DNA from: Hyphomicrobiales bacterium
GTDB taxonomy: Bacteria > Pseudomonadota > Alphaproteobacteria > Rhizobiales > Rhizobiaceae
Assembly: GCA_900471925.1 (NCBI GenBank)
Contig: UCGV01000006.1
Coordinates: 248,001-312,000, forward strand
DNA: 64,000 bases
Direction of reading: 5' to 3'
The notes beneath the pieces were generated by a model. The model was not told where the DNA came from, searched no databases, and was given only the letters and a program-made list of their open reading frames with translations. This document shows positions 44,380-53,806 of the stretch, one piece after another. The translations under genes and the position numbers were made by a program. Each line of letters opens with the position of its first letter. Within the stretch, counting starts at the first letter, position 1.

Positions 44380-45945
44380 GTGTCGCCATTGAATGTGCCG
44401 GCTTTCGGCGCGTTACTATCGGTACAGAAGCTGACGAAGTTCTTCGGTAGCTTTGCCGCCTGCAACGAAATCGATCTCGATATAGCGCCGGGCGAAATTC
44501 ATGCGCTTCTCGGCGAAAATGGCGCAGGCAAATCCACACTGGTCAAGATGCTCTTCGGCGTTCTGGAGCCGACGGACGGGCAAATCCTCTGGGAGGGCAG
44601 GCCGGTCACGATTACCTCGCCCGGCGAAGCCCGCAAGCTCGGCATCGGCATGGTCTTCCAGCATTTCTCGCTGTTCGAGGCCCTGACCGTCGCCGAAAAC
44701 ATCGCTCTTTCCCTGGATGACAGCATACCGATCGGCAAGATAGCCGAGGAGGCGAGGGCGCTGTCGCAGGCCTATGGCCTGCCGCTCGATCCGCATGCCC
44801 ATGTCGCCGATCTCTCGGTCGGCGAACGCCAGCGCATCGAAATCGTCCGCGCCCTGCTGCAGAATCCCAAGCTCATCATTCTCGACGAACCGACCTCGGT
44901 GCTGACGCCGCAGGAAGCCGACAGGCTCTTCGAAACCCTCTTCAAGCTACGCGCCGAAGGCCGCTCCGTTCTCTATATCAGCCACCGCCTGGAAGAGGTC
45001 CAGCGCATCTGCGACCGCGCCACCGTGCTGCGCCACGGCCGTGTGACCGGCGCCTGCGACCCGAAGCAGGAAACGCCTGCCTCTCTCGCCCGCATGATGG
45101 TCGGCAGCGAGGTCGCTGCTGTCACCCATCCCGAGCGCAGCGACAAGGGCGAGGTGCAGCTTGCCGTTTCGAACCTCTCGGTCGGCGCGCGCACGCCCTT
45201 TGCCATGCCGCTGCGCGATGTCTCGTTGACCGTGCGATCAGGCGAAATCCTTGCGATCGCCGGTGTCGCGGGCAATGGTCAGAGCGAGCTATTCGATGCG
45301 CTGTCAGGCGAGTATCCGGTCTCGACTGCCGAAGCTGTCATCATCAGGAAAAAGCCGGTCGGCACACAAGGCATCACAGCCCGTCGTCTGCTCGGTGCCG
45401 GTTTCGTGCCGGAAGAGCGGCATGGTCACGCTGCCGTTTCCGCGATGAAACTCTCCGACAATCTGGTATTGGCCCGCAGCCAGTCTGATCGCAAGGCCTT
45501 CCTCGGCCTCCTTGGCATCATCCGCTACAGCGCGGTAAAGTCAGCGGCACGGCGCATTTCGCAGGCCATGGACGTACGCAAGAGTGGCGATGATCCGGCG
45601 GCGGGCTCGCTTTCCGGCGGCAATCTGCAGAAATTCATCGTCGGTCGGGAACTCGACCGTCAGCCCTCCGTTCTCGTCGTCAATCAACCGACCTGGGGTG
45701 TGGATGCCGGTGCCGCAAGCCGCATCCGCCAGGCGCTGGTGGATCTGGCGAAAGCCGGGTCGGCAGTCGTCGTCATCAGCCAGGACCTCGACGAGATCTT
45801 CGAGGTGGCGACCGATATCGCGGTGATCTCCGAAGGACGTCTTTCCCGGCCCTATGCGGCCGGCGAATTGACGCGCGAAAAGATCGGGCTGCTGATGGGT
45901 GGCCTGCATGAAGCCAGGCATGCGGAGGCTGCTGATGCGCATTGA
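44380..45945 (+). CDS. Nucleoside-type ABC transporter ATP-binding protein (two ATPase domains)
   Basis: 521 residues with two fused ATPase domains. The first has Walker A GENGAGKST and signature LSVGERQRIEIVRA; the second has a degenerate P-loop GVAGNGQSEL and signature LSGGNLQKFIVGREL. This matches NupO/RnsB-type ATPases of BMP-family transporters. It starts at GTG 44380 with GAGGGG at correct spacing; the ATG at 44369 is out of frame. Its end overlaps the next gene by 11 bases. Confidence 0.9.
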   Translation: MSPLNVPAFGALLSVQKLTKFFGSFAACNEIDLDIAPGEIHALLGENGAGKSTLVKMLFGVLEPTDGQILWEGRPVTITSPGEARKLGIGMVFQHFSLFEALTVAENIALSLDDSIPIGKIAEEARALSQAYGLPLDPHAHVADLSVGERQRIEIVRALLQNPKLIILDEPTSVLTPQEADRLFETLFKLRAEGRSVLYISHRLEEVQRICDRATVLRHGRVTGACDPKQETPASLARMMVGSEVAAVTHPERSDKGEVQLAVSNLSVGARTPFAMPLRDVSLTVRSGEILAIAGVAGNGQSELFDALSGEYPVSTAEAVIIRKKPVGTQGITARRLLGAGFVPEERHGHAAVSAMKLSDNLVLARSQSDRKAFLGLLGIIRYSAVKSAARRISQAMDVRKSGDDPAAGSLSGGNLQKFIVGRELDRQPSVLVVNQPTWGVDAGAASRIRQALVDLAKAGSAVVVISQDLDEIFEVATDIAVISEGRLSRPYAAGELTREKIGLLMGGLHEARHAEAADAH

Positions 45946-47020
45946 GCTTGAAAAGCGCCCGCAAGTCTCGAAACTCTACGCCTTCGTTTCACCGCTTTTA
46001 GCCCTTGCCCTGACGCTGATATTTGGCGCCGTCATGTTCGCCATGCTCGGCAAGGATCCGGTCGAGGCGCTGGATGCCTTCTTCCTCGAGCCACTGCTGG
46101 AAGTCTGGTCGCTGCACGAATTGGCAGTCAAGGCGGCTCCGCTGATCCTGATCGCCGTTGGTCTTGCCGTCTGTTATCGCTCCAACAACTGGAATATCGG
46201 TGCCGAAGGCCAGTTCACCATCGGAGCGATCACCGGCTCCTACATCCCGATCATCTTCTACGACTGGCATTCGCCGCTCGTACTGCCGCTGATGCTGATC
46301 CTCGGTGCGCTTGGCGGTGCATTGTTTGCAGCCATTCCGGCGCTCTTGAAGGCGCATTTCAACACCAACGAGATCCTGACCTCGTTGATGCTGGTCTATA
46401 TCGCCCAGCTCTTCCTCGACTGGCTGATCCGAGGCGCATGGCGTGATCCCAAGGGCTTCAACTTCCCGGTCTCGCGCGACTTTGCGCCGGAAGCGATCGT
46501 GCCTGCGATCTGGGAAGAATCCGGACGCGCCCATTGGGCTTTCATCTTCGCGATCGTTGCGGCGATCCTCGTCTGGTTCATGCTGCGTTTCACGCTGAAG
46601 GGCTTCGAGGTGGTCGTGCTCGGCCAGTCTGAACGGGCAGGGCGCTTCGCAGGCTTCTCCTCGAAGAAAATGATCTGGTTCAGCTTCCTCTTTTCCGGGG
46701 CGCTTGCCGGCCTTGCCGGCATCTGCGAGGTCTCCGGTTCCATCGGTCACCTGCAGCCGGCGATTTCGCCGGGCTACGGTTTCACTGCCATCATCGTCGC
46801 CTTCCTCGGCCGCCTCAATCCGCTCGGCATCATCGCTTCGGGTCTGGTGCTGGCACTGACCTATCTGGGCGGTGAGGCTGCGCAGCTTTCGATCGGCGTT
46901 TCCGACAAGGTCACTCGCGTCTTCCAGGGGCTGATCCTCTTCTTCGTGCTCTCCTGCGACACGCTGATCTACTACAAAATCCGCATCGTCTGGTCGCGGG
47001 TCAGGGGGAATGCGGCATGA
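45935..47020 (+). CDS. Nucleoside-type ABC permease, first subunit
   Basis: 361 residues, BPD_transp_2 family, about nine helices. Motif NNWNIGAEGQFTIGAITGS is typical of the NupP/YufP subfamily. ATG at 45935 with GGAGG upstream, inside the ATPase gene end. The stop overlaps the next ATG by four bases. Confidence 0.9.
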   Translation: MRIELEKRPQVSKLYAFVSPLLALALTLIFGAVMFAMLGKDPVEALDAFFLEPLLEVWSLHELAVKAAPLILIAVGLAVCYRSNNWNIGAEGQFTIGAITGSYIPIIFYDWHSPLVLPLMLILGALGGALFAAIPALLKAHFNTNEILTSLMLVYIAQLFLDWLIRGAWRDPKGFNFPVSRDFAPEAIVPAIWEESGRAHWAFIFAIVAAILVWFMLRFTLKGFEVVVLGQSERAGRFAGFSSKKMIWFSFLFSGALAGLAGICEVSGSIGHLQPAISPGYGFTAIIVAFLGRLNPLGIIASGLVLALTYLGGEAAQLSIGVSDKVTRVFQGLILFFVLSCDTLIYYKIRIVWSRVRGNAA

Positions 47021-47937
47021 GCATTTTCGAAGCCATTCTTCTGACCGTCATCACCGCCTCCACGCCGCTCGTCATCGCAGCCCTCGGTGAACTTGTGACG
47101 GAGCGTTCCGGCGTCCTCAATCTCGGTGTCGAGGGCATGATGATCATGGGCGCGGTCGCCGCTTTTGCCGGCGCGCAGATATCAGGTTCGCCCTATGTCG
47201 GTATCATCTGCGGCATCGTCGCAGGCGCTCTCTTTTCGCTGCTCTTCGCCTTCCTGACGCTAACGCTGGTGGCGAACCAGGTGGCGACCGGTCTGGCGCT
47301 GACGCTTCTCGGCCTTGGCCTCTCCGGCCAGCTTGGCGAGCCCTATGTCAGCGTGCCCGGCATCCAGTTGAAGGAGATCGTCGTTCCGTTTCTCTCCGAT
47401 ATCCCGGTTCTCGGCCCGGTTCTCTTCAAGCAGGATCTGATCTTCTACCTGTCGATCGCCTTGCTGCTGGGGGTGAGCTGGTTCCTGTTCAAAAGCCGTG
47501 CCGGCCTCAAGCTCAGGGCGATCGGCGACAGCCATGGCTCGGCCCATGCGCTCGGCATTCACGTCATTCGCACGCGCTATCTGGCCGTGATGTTCGGTGG
47601 CGCCTGCGCGGGTCTCGCCGGCGCGCAGCTGTCGCTCGTCTATACGCCGCAATGGGTGGAAAACATGTCGGCCGGCCGCGGCTGGATCACGCTGGCGCTG
47701 GTTGTCTTCGCCTCCTGGCGTCCGTGGCGCGTCTTTGCGGGCGGCTATCTGTTCGGAGCGGTCACGATCCTGCAGCTTCATGCGCAGGCCTTCGGTCTCG
47801 GCATTCCCGCGCAGTTCCTCTCGATGCTACCCTATGCCGCAACTATTGTGGTTCTCATCATCATTTCTCATAATCGACGCACGACGTTGATCAATACGCC
47901 CGCGTCGCTTGGAAAAGCCTTCGTACCGGAGCGATAG
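47017..47937 (+). CDS. Nucleoside-type ABC permease, second subunit
   Basis: 306 residues, BPD_transp_2 family, about eight helices. Contains TERSGVLNLGVEGMMIMGAV, the hallmark of NupQ/YufQ-type subunits, and GGACAGLAGAQLSL. Pairs with the preceding permease. The binding-protein gene follows after 54 bases. Confidence 0.9.
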   Translation: MSIFEAILLTVITASTPLVIAALGELVTERSGVLNLGVEGMMIMGAVAAFAGAQISGSPYVGIICGIVAGALFSLLFAFLTLTLVANQVATGLALTLLGLGLSGQLGEPYVSVPGIQLKEIVVPFLSDIPVLGPVLFKQDLIFYLSIALLLGVSWFLFKSRAGLKLRAIGDSHGSAHALGIHVIRTRYLAVMFGGACAGLAGAQLSLVYTPQWVENMSAGRGWITLALVVFASWRPWRVFAGGYLFGAVTILQLHAQAFGLGIPAQFLSMLPYAATIVVLIIISHNRRTTLINTPASLGKAFVPER

Positions 47938-47991
47938 AACAAGAACACCAGGACGGGTTTCCGGAAAATCTTCAAACCAACAGGGGTCATC

Positions 47992-49068
47992 ATGAAGAAG
48001 TTCGCACTCACTCTTGCCGCATCGGCCGCAGCCGTGATCGGCATCACCTCTGCCGCAGCGGCAGCGGACAAGACGAAGGTCTGCTTCGTCTATGTCGGCG
48101 CACACAACGACGGTGGCTATTCGCAGGCCCACGATGTCGGCCGCCAGCAGGTCCAGGCCGAATTCGGCGACAAGATCGAAACGCCTTATCTCGAAAACGT
48201 TCCGGAAGGCCCGGATGCCGAGCGCGCCATCGAGCGCCTTGCCCGCTCCGGCTGCAAGCTGATCTTCACGACGTCCTTCGGCTTCATGGACGCGACGGTC
48301 AAGGTTGCGGCCAAGTTCCCGGACGTCAAGTTCGAGCATGGCACCGGTTACAAGTCCGGCCCCAACCTCGCGACCTACAACTCGCGCTTCTATGAAGGCC
48401 GCTACATCCTCGGCCAGATCGCCGCCAAGACCTCGAAGAACCACGGCGCTGCCTACATCGCTTCCTTCCCGATCCCGGAAGTCGTGATGGGCATCAACTC
48501 CTTCGAGCAGGGCGCTCGTTCGATCGACCCGAGCTTCAAGCTGAAGGTCATCTGGGTCAACACCTGGTTCGACCCCGGCAAGGAAGCCGACGCCGCCAAG
48601 GCCATGATCGACCAGGGCGTCGACGTGCTGACGCAGCATACCGACACGACTGCCCCGATGCAGGTTGCCGAAGAGCGCGGCATCCACGCATTCGGTCAGG
48701 CATCCGACATGATCGCAGCCGGCCCGAAGGCGCAGCTGACGGCAATCGTCGATACCTGGGGCAACTACTACTCCAAGCGCATTCATGCGCTTCTGGACGG
48801 AACCTGGAAGTCCGAGCAGAGCTGGGACGGCCTGAAGGACGGCATCCTGAAGATGGCGCCCTACACGAACATGCCTGATGACGTGAAGAAGATGGCCGAG
48901 GAAACCGAAGCCAAGATCAAGTCCGGCGAACTGCATCCCTTCACCGGCCCTATCAACAAGCAGGACGGTACGCCCTGGCTGAAGGCCGGCGAAAAGGCTG
49001 ATGACGGCACGCTGCTCGGCATGAACTTCTACATCGAAGGCGTGGACGACAAGCTTCCGGCGCAATAA
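47992..49068 (+). CDS. BMP-family (basic membrane protein) substrate-binding protein
   Basis: 358 residues. Sec signal peptide about 1-24 (KKFALTLAASAAAVIGITSAAAA). The mature BMP fold binds purine nucleosides in characterised members (PnrA, Med-like). Conserved elements include YVGAHNDGGYSQAHDVGR, FTTSFGFMDATVKVAAKFPDVKFEHGTG and HTDTTAPMQVAEERG. No lipobox, so it is a soluble periplasmic protein. It is last in a four-gene operon that ends in the strong terminator at 49098. Nucleoside or another base-like ligand is the best guess. Confidence 0.9.
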   Translation: MKKFALTLAASAAAVIGITSAAAAADKTKVCFVYVGAHNDGGYSQAHDVGRQQVQAEFGDKIETPYLENVPEGPDAERAIERLARSGCKLIFTTSFGFMDATVKVAAKFPDVKFEHGTGYKSGPNLATYNSRFYEGRYILGQIAAKTSKNHGAAYIASFPIPEVVMGINSFEQGARSIDPSFKLKVIWVNTWFDPGKEADAAKAMIDQGVDVLTQHTDTTAPMQVAEERGIHAFGQASDMIAAGPKAQLTAIVDTWGNYYSKRIHALLDGTWKSEQSWDGLKDGILKMAPYTNMPDDVKKMAEETEAKIKSGELHPFTGPINKQDGTPWLKAGEKADDGTLLGMNFYIEGVDDKLPAQ

Positions 49069-49097
49069 CGACTGAAACTGTAACTCGCAGTTGCGAA

Positions 49098-49125
49098 AAG
49101 GCGCTCTGAAAAGAGCGCCTTTTTT
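49098..49125 (+). terminator. Intrinsic terminator of the BMP operon
   Basis: AAGGCGCTCT (49098-49107), GAAA tetraloop, AGAGCGCCTT (49112-49121), then T's to 49125: a perfect 10-bp stem with T-tract, 30 bases past the stop. The clearest Rho-independent terminator in the window. Confidence 0.92.
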
Positions 49126-49158
49126 GCTGCAGTGCATGACGGAATGCTCATTTACAAA

Positions 49159-49167
49159 AGTATTACT
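49159..49167. promoter_or_regulatory. Candidate operator/promoter of the sugar ABC operon
   Basis: AGTATTACT, a perfect AGTA-T-TACT palindrome, overlaps an AT-rich stretch with TATGAT at 49169-49174 as a possible -10. It lies 50 bases before the binding-protein gene and could be the target of the GntR regulator encoded at the end of this operon. Confidence 0.35.
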
Positions 49168-49216
49168 ATATGATTTTTTGATCCTGCGCCGCGAGGAGCG
49201 GCATTGGGAGGAAATC

Positions 49217-50179
49217 ATGAAATTGAAGACTGCACTTTTGAGTGCCACGATTTTGGCTGCCTGCATGTTTGGTTCGGCATCGGCCGCAGGTCTGACTGTC
49301 GGCTTTTCGCAGATCGGCTCGGAATCGGGCTGGCGCGCGGCTGAAACGACCGTGACCAAGCAGCAGGCCGAAAAGCGCGGCATCGACCTCAAGTTTGCCG
49401 ATGCCCAGCAGAAGCAGGAAAATCAGATCAAGGCTCTCCGCTCGTTCATTGCCCAGGGCGTAGATGCCATCCTCATTGCTCCCGTCGTCGAAACCGGCTG
49501 GGATGATGTTCTCAAGGAAGCCAAGGAAGCCAATATCCCGGTCATCCTTCTCGACCGCACGATCAAGGCTCCCGAAGACCTCTATCTGACGGCAGTCACC
49601 TCCGACCAGGTTCATGAAGGCAAGGTTGCCGGTGATTGGCTGGTCAAGACCGTCGGCGACAAGAAGTGTAACGTCGTCGAGCTTCAGGGCACGACCGGTT
49701 CGTCGCCGGCCATCGCCCGCAAGAAGGGATTCGAGGACGCGATCAAGGGTCACGACAACTTCAAGATCGTTCGCAGCCAGACCGGTGACTTTACCCGCAC
49801 CAAGGGCAAGGAAGTCATGGAAAGCTTCCTGAAGGCTGAAAATGGCGGCAAGGATATCTGCGCCCTCTACGCCCATAACGATGATATGGCCGTCGGCGGC
49901 ATCCAGGCGATCAAGGAAGCCGGCCTGAAGCCCGGCAAGGACATCCTGATCGTCTCGATCGACTCCGTGCCTGACATCTTCAAGGCCATGTCCGAAGGCG
50001 AAGCAAACGCTACCGTCGAGCTGACGCCGAACATGGCAGGTCCGGCCTTCGACGCGCTGGACGCTTACCTCAAGGACAAGAAGGCTCCGCCGAAGTGGAT
50101 CCAGACGGAATCCAAGCTCTACACGCAGGCTGACGATCCGACGAAGGTCTACGAAGAAAAGAAGGGTCAGGGCTACTGA
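49217..50179 (+). CDS. Sugar ABC substrate-binding protein (YtfQ-like)
   Basis: 320 residues. Signal peptide about 1-23 (LKTALLSATILAACMFGSASA). Cluster B periplasmic fold of the ribose/galactofuranose class: VGFSQIGSESGWRAAETTVTK and HNDDMAVGGIQAIKEAG match YtfQ closely. In E. coli YtfQ binds galactofuranose. ATG at 49217 with GGGAGGAA upstream; the longer frame from 49091 includes the terminator of the previous operon. Followed by a 12-bp hairpin that separates it from the membrane-component genes. Confidence 0.9.
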   Translation: MKLKTALLSATILAACMFGSASAAGLTVGFSQIGSESGWRAAETTVTKQQAEKRGIDLKFADAQQKQENQIKALRSFIAQGVDAILIAPVVETGWDDVLKEAKEANIPVILLDRTIKAPEDLYLTAVTSDQVHEGKVAGDWLVKTVGDKKCNVVELQGTTGSSPAIARKKGFEDAIKGHDNFKIVRSQTGDFTRTKGKEVMESFLKAENGGKDICALYAHNDDMAVGGIQAIKEAGLKPGKDILIVSIDSVPDIFKAMSEGEANATVELTPNMAGPAFDALDAYLKDKKAPPKWIQTESKLYTQADDPTKVYEEKKGQGY

Positions 50180-50191
50180 TTGAAGCTGGAA

Positions 50192-50220
50192 CCGCACCGG
50201 TCCGTCATGGACCGGTGCGG
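50192..50220. other. Strong intercistronic hairpin after the ytfQ-like gene
   Basis: CCGCACCGGTCC (50192-50203), loop GTCAT, GGACCGGTGCGG (50209-50220): a perfect 12-bp stem, no T-run. It lies between the binding-protein gene and the ATPase gene of one operon, where such hairpins stabilise the upstream message and give excess binding protein. Confidence 0.7.
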
Positions 50221-50297
50221 AACCGCCGGTGCCATCAAGACATCATGTCCGTTTCTGGCACGGGCTAAGGGCGCAATATCAGGAAACAGCAACCCTC

Positions 50298-51821
50298 ATG
50301 GTTCACAATTTCGAGAATATCCTTGCAGCGACGGGCATATCGAAATTCTTCCCAGGTGCCATCGCCCTAGATAAGGTGGATTTCACGCTGCGGCGGGGTG
50401 AGGTACATGCATTGCTCGGCGAAAACGGCGCCGGCAAATCGACGCTCATCAAATGCATCACCGGTGCCTATCGCCGCGACGGCGGCAGCCTGACGCTCGA
50501 AGGCAACGAGATCGATCCGGCCGATACGCTGGCCGCCCAGAAGCTCGGCATCGGCACCGTCTACCAGGAGGTCAATCTCCTCTCCAATCTGAGCGTTGCG
50601 GAAAACCTGTTCCTCGGCCGCCAGCCGAAGCGATTCGGCATGATCGATGCCCGCACCATGAACCGCAACGCCCGCGAACTTCTGGCAGGTTACGGCCTCG
50701 ATATCGACGTGACGGCGCAGCTCGATCGCTTCTCGGTTGCCGTCCAGCAGATCGTGGCGATCGCCCGGGCCGTCGATCTCTCCGGCAAGGTTCTCATTCT
50801 CGATGAGCCGACAGCCAGCCTGGATACGCACGAAGTCGAGATGCTCTTTCGCATCATCAATGACTTGAAGAAACGCGGATTAGGAATTGTCTTCATTACG
50901 CATTTCCTGGAACAAGTCTATGCGGTCAGCGATCGCATCACCGTCCTGCGAAACGGCCGTTTGGTCGGCACCCATGATGCTGCCGAATTGCCGCGCCAGA
51001 ACCTGATTGCGATGATGCTCGGGCGCGAACTCGCCCAGACAGAACACGCCGCCAAGGAACGCAGCATTGATGCCGGCGAGGTCAAATATGCCTTCGAGGG
51101 CTATGGAAAGCGCGGCAAGGTAAAACCTTTCGACCTCCAAGTTCGCGTCGGAGAAGTCGTGGGCATTGCCGGTCTTCTCGGTTCGGGGCGCACGGAAACC
51201 GCTGAACTCATGTTCGGCATCGAAAGCGCGGATAGCGGCATTGCCAAAATCGATGGAAAGCCGGTGACGCTGTCGAGCCCGCGTGCCGCGATCGGCAAGG
51301 GTTTCGGCTTCTGCCCGGAGGATCGCAAGACCGACGGCATCATCGGCGACCTGTCGATCCGCGAAAACATCGCACTTGCGCTTCAGGCGCGCCGCGGCTG
51401 GGCACGACCGCTGTCGCGTGCCGAACAGAATGCGATTGCCGACGAATATATCAAGGCGCTCGATATCCGCACCACCGACCGCGAAAAGCCGATACGGCTG
51501 CTGTCAGGCGGCAATCAGCAGAAGGCGATCCTTGCACGCTGGCTCGCCACCAATCCGGATTTCCTGATCCTCGACGAGCCCACCCGTGGCATCGATGTCG
51601 GGGCACATGCCGAGATCATCAAGCTGATCGAACAGCTCTGTGCCCGTGGCATGTCGCTGATCGTGATATCGTCGGAGTTGGAGGAGCTTGTTGCCTATAG
51701 CTCACGTGTCATCGTACTGCGCGACCGCGAGCATATTGCCGAGCTGACCGGTGAGCGCATTACCGCTGCCGGCATCGTCGATGCCATCGCGGCAGCCGAC
51801 AAACGAACGGAGGATGCATGA
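50298..51821 (+). CDS. Sugar ABC ATP-binding protein (YtfR/RbsA-like, two domains)
   Basis: 507 residues with tandem ATPase domains. First domain: Walker A GENGAGKST, Walker B LILDEPTASLD. Second domain: degenerate P-loop GLLGSGRTE, CPEDRKTDGI, signature LSGGNQQKAILARWL, LILDEPTRGIDVGAH. Closest in style to YtfR/MglA. ATG at 50298; an in-frame ATG at 50229 has no similarity or ribosome site. It overlaps the next gene by four bases. Confidence 0.92.
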   Translation: MVHNFENILAATGISKFFPGAIALDKVDFTLRRGEVHALLGENGAGKSTLIKCITGAYRRDGGSLTLEGNEIDPADTLAAQKLGIGTVYQEVNLLSNLSVAENLFLGRQPKRFGMIDARTMNRNARELLAGYGLDIDVTAQLDRFSVAVQQIVAIARAVDLSGKVLILDEPTASLDTHEVEMLFRIINDLKKRGLGIVFITHFLEQVYAVSDRITVLRNGRLVGTHDAAELPRQNLIAMMLGRELAQTEHAAKERSIDAGEVKYAFEGYGKRGKVKPFDLQVRVGEVVGIAGLLGSGRTETAELMFGIESADSGIAKIDGKPVTLSSPRAAIGKGFGFCPEDRKTDGIIGDLSIRENIALALQARRGWARPLSRAEQNAIADEYIKALDIRTTDREKPIRLLSGGNQQKAILARWLATNPDFLILDEPTRGIDVGAHAEIIKLIEQLCARGMSLIVISSELEELVAYSSRVIVLRDREHIAELTGERITAAGIVDAIAAADKRTEDA

Positions 51822-52828
51822 CTGCCTCGCTAAGGGCGCTGGGTTTTCGTCTTGCGCCGCAATTGATTGCGCTTTTGGTTGTTCTTCTATTGAATTTCAG
51901 CTTCTTCCCGCAATTTCTTAATGTAATTGTTCAAAATGACAGGCTTTATGGCAGCTTGATCGACGTGCTCAATCGCGGCGCGCCTGTGGCGCTGCTTGCC
52001 ATCGGCATGACGCTGGTGATCGCCACCAAGGGCATCGATCTTTCGGTCGGCGCCGTGATCGCCATCTGTGGCGCCGTCGCAGCCTCTTCGACTGTCGAGG
52101 GAAACTGGCTTGCCTATACGCTGGTGCTGACTGTCTTCATCGGTATCCTCTGCGGCGTCTGGAACGGCTTTCTCGTTGCCGTCCTCAATATCCAGCCGAT
52201 CATCGCAACCCTCGTTCTCATGGTCGCCGGTCGAGGCATCGCGCAGCTGATCACCGAAGGCGTTATCCTGACCTTCAACGATGACGGGCTGATCTTCTTC
52301 GGCAGCGGCTCCTTCGCCTTCCTTCCCATGCCCGTCGTCATCTGGATGCTCGTCGGTTTGCTGGTCATTCTGCTCGTTCGCCGTACCGCGCTCGGCATGC
52401 TGATCGAGGCTGTTGGCATCAACAGGCGCGCCAGCACGCTCTCGGGCGTGCAGACGCCGGTGTTGCTGATGGCTGTCTATATGCTGAGCGGTCTCTGTGC
52501 CTCCATCGCCGGCATCATCGTCGCGGCCGACATCAAGGGCGCGGATGCCAACAATGCCGGCCTCTGGCTGGAGCTCGATGCCATCCTTGCCGTTGTCGTC
52601 GGCGGCAATTCGCTGCTCGGCGGGCGCTTCAGCATCATCGGCTCACTGATCGGCGCAATGATCATTCAGGCGGTCAACACCGGCATTCTGTTGTCCGGCT
52701 TTCCGCCGGAGTTCAACCTCATCATCAAGGCGGTCATCATTATCGTGATCCTGGTCATCCAGTCGCCGGCGATGCAATCGCTCGCCGGTTTCCTCACGCG
52801 CAAGACGGATGCAGGAGGGCGCAAATGA
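51818..52828 (+). CDS. Sugar ABC permease (YtfT-like)
   Basis: 336 residues, BPD_transp_2 family, about eight to ten helices. Motifs ALLAIGMTLVIATKGIDLSVGAV and LDAILAVVVGGNSLLGGRF are those of RbsC-type subunits. ATGA overlap with the ATPase gene before it and with the next permease after it. Confidence 0.92.
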   Translation: MTASLRALGFRLAPQLIALLVVLLLNFSFFPQFLNVIVQNDRLYGSLIDVLNRGAPVALLAIGMTLVIATKGIDLSVGAVIAICGAVAASSTVEGNWLAYTLVLTVFIGILCGVWNGFLVAVLNIQPIIATLVLMVAGRGIAQLITEGVILTFNDDGLIFFGSGSFAFLPMPVVIWMLVGLLVILLVRRTALGMLIEAVGINRRASTLSGVQTPVLLMAVYMLSGLCASIAGIIVAADIKGADANNAGLWLELDAILAVVVGGNSLLGGRFSIIGSLIGAMIIQAVNTGILLSGFPPEFNLIIKAVIIIVILVIQSPAMQSLAGFLTRKTDAGGRK

Positions 52829-53793
52829 ACTCCAAATATCTGCCGCTCCTGGCAACGATCGTCATCTTCATCCTCGCCTATGCGGTCTGTACCCTGCAAT
52901 ATCCGAACATGCTGTCGACGCGCGTGATCGGCAACCTTCTGACTGACAACGCCTTTCTCGGCATTGCCGCCGTCGGCATGACCTTCGTCATCATTTCAGG
53001 CGGCATCGATCTGTCGATCGGTTCCGTCATCGCCTTCACCGGTGTCTTTCTGGCCGTGATCCTGCAGAATACCAGCATTCATCCGCTGGCCGCGTTCGTG
53101 ATCGTACTCGTCATCACCACTGCGTTCGGCGCGGTCATGGGCATCATCATCCATTTCCTGCAGATGCCGCCCTTCATCGTCACGCTTGCCGGGATGTTCC
53201 TGGCCCGCGGCATGGCCTACGTGCTCTCGATCGACAGCATTCCGATCAATCACGAATATTATTCGACGCTGACGAGCCTCTATTACCGCCTGCCGGGTGG
53301 CGGCCGCCTGACGTTGATCGGCGGCATCATGCTGATCGTCTTTGCGGCCGGCATCTTCATCGCCCACCGCACCCGCTTCGGCACCAATGTCTATGCGCTG
53401 GGTGGCGGAGTGCAGACGGCGCAGCTGATGGGCGTTCCGGTGGCGCGCACGACGATCCAGATCTATGCGCTGTCGGGTTTTCTGGCGGGCCTATCCGGAA
53501 TCGTTTTTTCTCTATACACGTCTGCCGGATATTCTCTTGCGGCGGTGGGCGTTGAACTCGATGCCATCGCGGCAGTCGTCATCGGAGGGACGCTGCTGAC
53601 AGGAGGAGCGGGATTCGTGGCAGGGACCTTCATCGGTCTCCTGATCCAGGGGCTCATTCAGACTTACATCACCTTCGACGGTACGCTGTCGAGCTGGTGG
53701 ACGAAAATCCTGATTGGCCTGCTGCTTTTCGCATTCATGGTAATGCAGAAGGCCATCCTTTTCCTTTCCAGTCTGAACAGGAGATACGGCTAG
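52825..53793 (+). CDS. Sugar ABC permease (YjfF-like)
   Basis: 322 residues, second BPD_transp_2 subunit, similar in layout to YjfF: GMTFVIISGGIDLSIGSVIAFTGVF and AVVIGGTLLTGGAGFVAGTFIG. Having two different permeases is the mark of the YtfQRT-YjfF transporter as opposed to the ribose system. The GntR gene follows after 13 bases. Confidence 0.92.
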   Translation: MNSKYLPLLATIVIFILAYAVCTLQYPNMLSTRVIGNLLTDNAFLGIAAVGMTFVIISGGIDLSIGSVIAFTGVFLAVILQNTSIHPLAAFVIVLVITTAFGAVMGIIIHFLQMPPFIVTLAGMFLARGMAYVLSIDSIPINHEYYSTLTSLYYRLPGGGRLTLIGGIMLIVFAAGIFIAHRTRFGTNVYALGGGVQTAQLMGVPVARTTIQIYALSGFLAGLSGIVFSLYTSAGYSLAAVGVELDAIAAVVIGGTLLTGGAGFVAGTFIGLLIQGLIQTYITFDGTLSSWWTKILIGLLLFAFMVMQKAILFLSSLNRRYG

Positions 53794-53806
53794 GAGGAGT
53801 GACGGA

